Shown in pieces: positions 57,571-64,000 of a DNA stretch of 64,000 bases. Source of the stretch: Streptomyces griseochromogenes. Lineage in GTDB: Bacteria > Actinomycetota > Actinomycetes > Streptomycetales > Streptomycetaceae. The stretch lies in assembly GCF_001542625.1 (NCBI RefSeq), contig NZ_CP016279.1, forward strand, positions 7,936,001-8,000,000. The letters are read 5' to 3'. How positions within the stretch are numbered: position 1 is the stretch's first letter; each line of letters begins with the position of its first letter. The notes beneath the pieces are model-generated. The model made no database searches. It was not told the DNA's origin and was given only the letters and a program-made list of their open reading frames with translations. The translations under genes and the position numbers were made by a program.

Positions 57571-57622
57571 TGGGGGCGCGGGAAACCGCGCGGCCGGCCA
57601 CGACGAAGCCGCAGCCGGCCGA
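57571..57622. repeat. Streptomyces dispersed intergenic repeat, family B copy 2
   Basis: GGGGGCGCGGGAAACCGCGC is followed by GGCCGGCCACGACGAAGCCG, a variant of the element at 18331-18368 and 63492-63550. It lies just past the pheT stop codon, with inverted repeats GGCCGGC/GCCGGCC able to form a hairpin. Confidence 0.5.
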
Positions 57623-57643
57623 CAGCAGAACCCCCGAGGGCGA

Positions 57644-60156
57644 CTAGCCCCTCAGAACCGCACCGGTCCGCTCGCCCGCAAGGGCAACAGCAGCATCCCG
57701 GGCAGCCGAGGCCTCGTCCACGGTCAACGTACGATCCCCCGCCCGGAAGCGGAGCGCGTACGCCAGCGACTTCTTCCCCTCGCCAAGCTGCGCGGCATTC
57801 TCGTACACGTCGAACAGCCGGATGGACTCGAGCAGTTCGCCCGCGCCCTCACGCAGCGCCGCCTCGACCTGAGCGGCCGGCACCGGCTTGTCGACCACGA
57901 GGGCGACATCCTGCGTGGCGACCGGGAAGGCGGAGATGCTCGGCGCCTGCGGGACACCGTCGCCCACCGCCTCCAGCGCGTCCAGGTCCAGCTCCATCGC
58001 GCAGGTGCGCTCGGGCAGCCCCAGGGCCTTGAGGACACGCGGGTGCAGTTCTCCCGCGTGGCCCACGACCTGCTCCGTGCCGTCGGCGACGACCACCAGC
58101 TCGGCACAGCGGCCGGGGTGCCAGGGACCGTACTGTCCCTTGCGCACCACCAGGTCCGCGCCGGCCTCCTGGGCGACGGTCCGCGCCGCCTGGACCGCGT
58201 CGGCCCACCCGGCCGGACGGCCACCGCCCCACCAGCCGGCCTGCTCGCGAGCGCCCGTGAGGACGGCGGCCACGTGCCGGGGCTGCTCGGGCAGCGCCCC
58301 GTTCAGCGAAGCGATCTCCTCGTCGGTGGGACGCCGGTCGACGGGCAGGTGCCCGCCGGCGCGCCGCTCCTCGCGCGGCTGGAAGACCAGGCCCGTCTCG
58401 AAGAGCGCCAGGTCGTGCGAGCCACGGCCGTCGTTGCGCCGCAGCGCACCCAGCAGGCCCGGCAGCAGCGTCGTACGGAGCGCGGGCTCCTCGTCGTTGA
58501 GCGGGTTGACCAGCTTCACGACGCGGCGGGCCGGGTCGTCGGCCTCCAGGCCGAGCTGGTCGAAGACCTGCTCGCCGACGAACGGGTAGTTCGGCGCCTC
58601 GACATAGCCCGCGCCTGCCAGGGCCCGGCCGACCCGGCGGTGCAGCCGCTGGCGGTGGGTCAGGCCGCGGCCCGAGGGGAGCTTGGGCAGCGTGGAGGGC
58701 AGGTTCTCGTAGCCCTCCAGACGGATGACCTCTTCGGCGAGGTCGTTGGGGTCGGTCAGGTCGGGCCGCCAGGACGGGACGGTGACGATCAGCTCGTCCT
58801 GTCCGTAGACGTCGCAGCCGATCTCCTGGAGGCGCCGGACGACGGTCTCGCGGCCGTAGTCCACACCCGCGACCTTGTCCGGGTGGTCGGCCGGGACGGT
58901 GATCGTGTGCGGGGCGGAGGGCGCGATGATCTCGGTGACGCCGGCCTCGGCGGTACCGCCCGCGAGCAGCACGAGCAGGTCGACGGTGCGCTGGGCCGCG
59001 GCGGAGGCGGCCTGCCGGTCGACGCCCCGCTCGAAGCGGCGGGAGGCCTCGGACGACAGCTTGTGACGACGGGCCGTACGGGCGATCGAGACCTCGTCGA
59101 AGTGGGCCGCCTCGATGACCACGCCGGTCGTGGCGTTCTCGACATCGTCGTGGTCGGCGATCTCCGTGTTCGCGCCGCCCATGACACCCGCGAGGCCGAT
59201 CGGGCCCCGCTCGTCGGTGATGACGAGGTCCTCGGCGTGCAGCCCCCGCTCGACGCCGTCGAGGGTGACGAGCTTCTCGCCCTCCGCGGCGCGGCGCACG
59301 CCGATGGTGCCCTGGACCAGGTTCCGGTCGTAGGCGTGCAGCGGCTGGCCCAGCTCCATCATCACGTAGTTCGTGACGTCGACGGCGAGCGAGATCGGGC
59401 GCATGCCGACCTTCTGCAGCCGGCGCCGCAGCCAGATCGGGGAGCGCGCCTCGGGGCTCAGACCGGTGACGGTGCGGGCGGTGAAGCGGTCGCAGCCCAT
59501 CGGGTCGGAGACCTGGACCGGGTAGCCGAAGGCGTTCGGGGCCGGTACGTCGATCAGGGCCGGGTCGCGCAGCGGCAGGCCGTAGGCGATCGCGGTCTCG
59601 CGGGCGACGCCGCGGATGGACAGGCAGTCGCCGCGGTTGGCGGTGACGGCGATGTCGATGACCTCGTCGACCAGCTCCAGCAGCTCGATGGCGTTCCTGC
59701 CGACCTCGGTCTCCGGCGGCAGCACGATGATGCCGTGGTTGCCGTCGTCGCCCATGCCCAGCTCGTCGCTGGAGCAGATCATGCCGTGGGACGTCTTGCC
59801 GTAGGTCTTGCGGGCGGCGATCGAGAAACCACCGGGCAGCGTGGCGCCCGGGAGGACCACGACGACCTTGTCGCCGACCGCGAAGTTGCGGGCGCCGCAG
59901 ACGATCTCCTGGGGCTCGCCGGTGCCGTTGGCCTGGCCGACGTCGACGGTGCAGAAGCGGATCGGCTTCTTGAACTCCGTCAGCTCCTCGATGGTCAGCA
60001 CCCGGCCGACGACCAGCGGGCCCTTGAGGTCGGCGCCGAGCTGCTCGACGGTCTCGACCTCGAGCCCGGCCGAGACGAGCTTCTCCTGGACGTCGCGGCC
60101 GGATTCCGTCGCCGGCAGGTCGACGTACTCCCGCAGCCAAGAAAGCGGGACCCGCA

Positions 60157-60157
<1 letters not shown>
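57644..60157 (-). CDS. pheT: Phenylalanyl-tRNA synthetase beta subunit
   Basis: 837 aa; the ATG overlaps the pheS stop by one base (TGATG). The N-terminal [15 protein letters not shown] and the tRNA-binding EMAP-like domain (about 40-155, with [13 protein letters not shown]), B3/B4 editing domain, B5 domain and the C-terminal FDX-ACB fold ([17 protein letters not shown]) are all in order. It forms the alpha2-beta2 enzyme with PheS, binding and proofreading tRNA-Phe. Full length. Confidence 0.97.
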
Positions 60158-61317
<1,160 letters not shown>

Positions 61318-61406
61318 TCACCGACTCGCGAGGGCCGCGTGAAGGACACAAAGGTGCCAAAGGCCGAGTCTAACGGGGCGGAGGTGTACGAAGAGCCCGT
61401 GGGCCG

Positions 61407-62552
61407 CTAGGCGAGATACGCCGGGGCCGCCACGGGCAACGTAAATCGGAACTCGGCGCCGCCGCTGGACGCGCGGCCGACCGTGATGGTGCCGCCGTGG
61501 GCCTCGACGATGCCCTTGACGATATAGAGCCCGAGGCCCGTGCCGCCGCGCTTGCTGCCCCGCCAGAAGCGGGTGAAGACGCGGTTCATGGATTCCTCCG
61601 GGATGCCGGGCCCTTCGTCGCTCACCGTGACCGACGTGCCGGTTTCCTCGCCTTCGCGCGGGGATGCCGAGGGCGTGATGTCAATGGTGACAGTTCCCTC
61701 GCCGTGGCGCACGGCATTTTCGACGAGGTTGCTGAGCACCTGGTCGACCTTGTCGGGGTCGGCCCACAGGGCGGGCAGCGGCTGCTCGATGCGCAGCAGG
61801 AAACGGTCGGCGGGCTGTCCGGCGGCGACGTAGGCCTGGATGTGCCGGCCGACGGCCGCGCCGATGTCGACGGGCTGGCGGCGCACCTCCAGGCGCCCGG
61901 AGTCGATGCGGGAGATGTCGAGCAGCTCGGCGATGAGCCGGGTGACGCGGTCCGCGTCGGCGTCGACGGTCTCCAGCATCAGCCGCTTCTGGTCGTCGGT
62001 GAAGCGCTCCCACTTGGCGAGGAGCGTGGCGGTGAAGCCCTTGACGGAGGTCAGCGGCGAGCGCAGCTCGTGGGCGACGGTGGCGATCAGCTCGGCGTGG
62101 CTGCGTTCGGTGCGGCGGCGGGCCTCGGTGTCGCGCAGGGAGACGATGACGCGGTGCACGGGTCCGAGGGGCGCGGTGCGCACGTACCGCGCGCAGACCA
62201 GTACCTCCCGCCCCCCGGGGAGCAGCAGGTTGCGCTCGGGCTGCCGGACCCGGATGGCGAGGCCGCCGTAAGGGTCGGTGAGCTGCCACCAGCGCCTGCC
62301 CTCCAGGTCCTCCAGGGGCAGCGCCTTCTCCAGGTGCTGCCCGAGGGCGTCGGCGGCGCTCAGGGCGGTGATGCGTGCGGCGGCGGCGTTGAAGCAGATG
62401 ACCCGGCCGTGCTCGTCGGCGACGACGAGGCCGTCGGGCAGCTGGTCGGGGTCGAGGCCGAGGCCGGTCTCGGTGCGGTCGCCGTGCCGGGGCGCGGGTG
62501 TGCGGCGCACGTCCCGCCCGTCCGGCGCAGTGCTCGTGCCGACCACGCTCAT
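61407..62552 (-). CDS. Soluble PAS-containing sensor histidine kinase
   Basis: 381 aa. No membrane helix is present. A PAS-like domain (about 30-140: LPDGLVVADEHGRVICFNAA) precedes the HisKA box (IATVAHELRSPLTSVKGFTA) and ATPase motifs N (LVENAVRHGEG), G1 (DEGPGIP) and G2 (GTGLGLYIV). No response regulator gene is adjacent, so it is an orphan kinase. It lies between trmH and pheS in the conserved core of Streptomyces and may sense an internal small molecule. Confidence 0.9.
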   Translation of the reverse strand: MSVVGTSTAPDGRDVRRTPAPRHGDRTETGLGLDPDQLPDGLVVADEHGRVICFNAAAARITALSAADALGQHLEKALPLEDLEGRRWWQLTDPYGGLAIRVRQPERNLLLPGGREVLVCARYVRTAPLGPVHRVIVSLRDTEARRRTERSHAELIATVAHELRSPLTSVKGFTATLLAKWERFTDDQKRLMLETVDADADRVTRLIAELLDISRIDSGRLEVRRQPVDIGAAVGRHIQAYVAAGQPADRFLLRIEQPLPALWADPDKVDQVLSNLVENAVRHGEGTVTIDITPSASPREGEETGTSVTVSDEGPGIPEESMNRVFTRFWRGSKRGGTGLGLYIVKGIVEAHGGTITVGRASSGGAEFRFTLPVAAPAYLA

Positions 62553-62602
62553 CCCCGTACCCCACCTCTCAGCCGGCGCAGGGCCCCGAGCTGGTCACCC
62601 TA

Positions 62603-63463
62603 CTAGCTCTCGGTGACGGAACGGCACCCTGTGCGGGCGCGCTGTGCACGGGCCGATGCATACAGACATACGGCGGCGGCCGTGGCGAGGTTCAGGCTCT
62701 CGGCCTTCCCGTGGATGGGGACGCGTACGACGGCGTCGGCGAGGTCGCGGGTCTCCTCCGGGAGCCCCCAGGCCTCGTTGCCGAACACCCAGGCGGTCGG
62801 CCCGCCCATGGTCTGCTCGTCCAGCTCCTCGTCCAGGTCCCGGTCGCCGGCCCCGTCGGCCGCGAGGATCCGCACTCCGGCGTCCTTCAGCCCCGCCACG
62901 GCCTGCTCGACGGGCACGCCGACGGCGACGGGCAGATGGAACAGGGAGCCCACGGAGGCGCGTACGGCCTTGGGGTTGTACAGGTCCACGGAGGCGTCGG
63001 TGAGGACGACGGCCTCGGCGCCCGCGGCGTCGGCGCAGCGCAGCACGGTCCCCGCGTTGCCCGGGTCGCGGACGTGGGCGAGCACGGCGACGAGCCTCGG
63101 CCGGGCGGCGAGGATGTCCTCGAAGGGCGTGTCCAGGAACCGGCAGACCCCGACCAGTCCCTGCGGGGTGACCGTGGTCGAGATGTCGGCGATGACCTCT
63201 TCGGAGGCGAGGTGGACACGGGCGCCCGCTTGCCGCGCCTCGCCGATGATGTCGGCGTAGCGCTCGGCGGCCTCCACGGTGGCGAACAGCTCGACGAGGG
63301 TCGCCTGCCCTCCGGCCCGATGCCCGGCGGCCTCCCGCACGGCCTGCGGCCCCTCCGCGAGAAACAGCCGGTCCTTGCCCCGGAAGTTCCGCTTGGCGAG
63401 CCGCCGGGCGGCGGCGACACGGGCGGACCGGGGGGAGATCAGCTCGGGAGTGACGGGGGGCAT
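62603..63463 (-). CDS. SpoU-family (TrmH) RNA 2'-O-methyltransferase
   Basis: 286 aa from ATG 63463; GTG 63472 is an alternative. An N-terminal L30e-like RNA-binding half (NFRGKDRLFLAEGPQAVREA) precedes the SPOUT knot with motifs VRDPGNAGTVLRCADAAGAE, WVFGNEAWGLPEE and VRVPIHGKAESLNLATAAAV. It methylates a ribose in 23S rRNA or tRNA with SAM; the precise nucleotide cannot be read from sequence. It follows rplT in the same direction, with a terminator and a repeat between. Confidence 0.92.
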   Translation of the reverse strand: MPPVTPELISPRSARVAAARRLAKRNFRGKDRLFLAEGPQAVREAAGHRAGGQATLVELFATVEAAERYADIIGEARQAGARVHLASEEVIADISTTVTPQGLVGVCRFLDTPFEDILAARPRLVAVLAHVRDPGNAGTVLRCADAAGAEAVVLTDASVDLYNPKAVRASVGSLFHLPVAVGVPVEQAVAGLKDAGVRILAADGAGDRDLDEELDEQTMGGPTAWVFGNEAWGLPEETRDLADAVVRVPIHGKAESLNLATAAAVCLYASARAQRARTGCRSVTES

Positions 63464-63491
63464 CTTCTTCACCTTCGGGAGAGCTTCAGTT

Positions 63492-63550
63492 TCGCGCCCC
63501 GAAGGGGCGCGGGGAACTGCGCGGCCAGCCCCCACCGGCCCACAGCCGAA
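63492..63550. repeat. Streptomyces dispersed intergenic repeat, family B copy 3
   Basis: GCGCCCCGAAGGGGCGCGGG is followed by GAACTGCGCGGCCAGCCCCC, a very common Streptomyces intergenic element. The first part is a hairpin. It is the inverted relative of the element at 18331-18368. Confidence 0.65.
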
Positions 63551-63575
63551 ACGAAGGCTGAGGGCCCCAACAACA

Positions 63576-63606
63576 GGACCCGCAAGCCATGACAGCCTGC
63601 GGGTCC
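63576..63606 (-). terminator. rplT terminator
   Basis: GGACCCGCA and TGCGGGTCC form a perfect 9-bp stem with a 13-nt loop, 33 nt past the rplT stop codon; on the minus strand TGTTGTTGGGG follows. It should end the rplT transcript. Confidence 0.75.
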
Positions 63607-63638
63607 TTCAGTCACGTCGGCCTAGAGCCAGCGCGGCG

Positions 63639-64000
63639 TCACGCAGCCTTGGGCGCGTTGACGTCCGCCGGCAGCGCCTTCTGCGCGACCTCGACGAGCG
63701 CGGCGAACGCACCGGCGTCGTTCACGGCCAGCTCGGCCAGGATCTTGCGGTCGACCTCGACGTTCGCGGCCTTCAGACCCTGGATGAAGCGGTTGTAGGT
63801 GATGCCGTTCGCGCGGGCAGCGGCGTTGATGCGCTGGATCCACAGCTGACGGAAGTCGCCCTTGCGCTTCTTGCGGTCGTTGTAGTTGTAGACCAGCGAG
63901 TGGGTGACCTGCTCCTTGGCCTTGCGGTAGAGGCGCGAACGCTGACCGCGGTAGCCGGAGGCCTGCTCGAGGATCGCCCGGCGCTTCTTGTGGGCGTTGA
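63639..64000 (-). CDS. rplT: 50S ribosomal protein L20 (partial, N-terminus off window)
   Basis: The frame enters from the right edge at the codon before [20 protein letters not shown] and runs to TGA 63639, about 120 residues. Only about the first 8 residues (usually MARVKRAV) are missing. [20 protein letters not shown] and the end [12 protein letters not shown] are typical. L20 binds 23S rRNA early in assembly of the large subunit. It usually follows infC and rpmI, which would lie beyond the window. Confidence 0.97.
   Translation of the reverse strand, partial: NAHKKRRAILEQASGYRGQRSRLYRKAKEQVTHSLVYNYNDRKKRKGDFRQLWIQRINAAARANGITYNRFIQGLKAANVEVDRKILAELAVNDAGAFAALVEVAQKALPADVNAPKAA

Overview
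This 64 kb window is a high-GC actinobacterial chromosome segment, almost certainly from a Streptomyces. The evidence is the strong GC bias at third codon positions, frequent GTG (and one TTG) start codons, several apparently leaderless genes, Streptomyces-type ARG boxes, short dispersed intergenic repeats, and a gene order (cobT ... metNIQ ... glpQ-like, acyltransferase ... argH ... argR-D-B-J-C ... pheT-pheS, trmH, rplT) that matches my memory of the S. coelicolor core region around SCO1553-SCO1598. No tRNA, rRNA, CRISPR array, prophage or insertion sequence was seen. All gene positions come from reading the sequence and family knowledge; no database search was run.

Layout. 1-6.0 kb: cobalamin genes, with a BluB-CobT fusion that carries a very long low-complexity N-terminus and runs off the left edge, and cobL. 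6.2-9.9 kb: an acetyltransferase and the methionine ABC importer metNIQ, preceded by a 31-codon Cys/Met-rich leader ORF. 10-19.8 kb: housekeeping and transport genes (HAD phosphatase, two small membrane proteins, an acetyltransferase, a small sigma-like factor, a secreted GDPD, an acyltransferase, a tetR-MFS pair with a clear operator, an aldo/keto reductase). 18.4-21.1 kb: argH and argG. 21.2-35.0 kb: an accessory-looking block between argG and argR. It holds a PPOX protein, an L,D-transpeptidase-like protein, a decayed gene, a two-component system, a five-gene flavin-based extracytosolic electron-transfer operon, a His-rich mini-protein/ABC exporter/atypical kinase cassette, and an ECF sigma/anti-sigma pair. 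35.1-40.0 kb: the argCJBDR operon. 40.1-44.0 kb: a GtrA, GT2 and YfhO glycosylation-type cluster. 44.3-47.1 kb: a CGNR regulator divergent from a SufS-like desulfurase, then a merR-CMD pair. 47.3-57.4 kb: single enzymes and regulators, including a catalytically degenerate histidine-phosphatase fold, a MocR/EamA pair with overlapping start codons, and a TPR regulator. 57.6-64 kb: pheT-pheS, a soluble PAS kinase, an rRNA methyltransferase and the 3' part of rplT.

How the genes work together. Arginine synthesis is represented by argC-J-B-D-R, argG and argH, with ARG-box-like motifs in front of argC and argG for the ArgR encoded here. metNIQ imports methionine and is probably tuned by the leader ORF. 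The redox operon (25.6-30.4 kb) combines two ferric-reductase-like flavocytochromes, two exported FMN-binding proteins (one with a duplicated domain) and the ApbE flavinyl transferase that would load them; the divergent two-component system is its probable regulator.

The best candidates for under-described biology are the redox operon, the His-rich peptide/ABC/kinase cassette (with a hairpin between the small gene and the transporter), the sulfur-amino-acid leader ORF, and a 17-bp operator shared by two loci near 53.85 and 56.24 kb.
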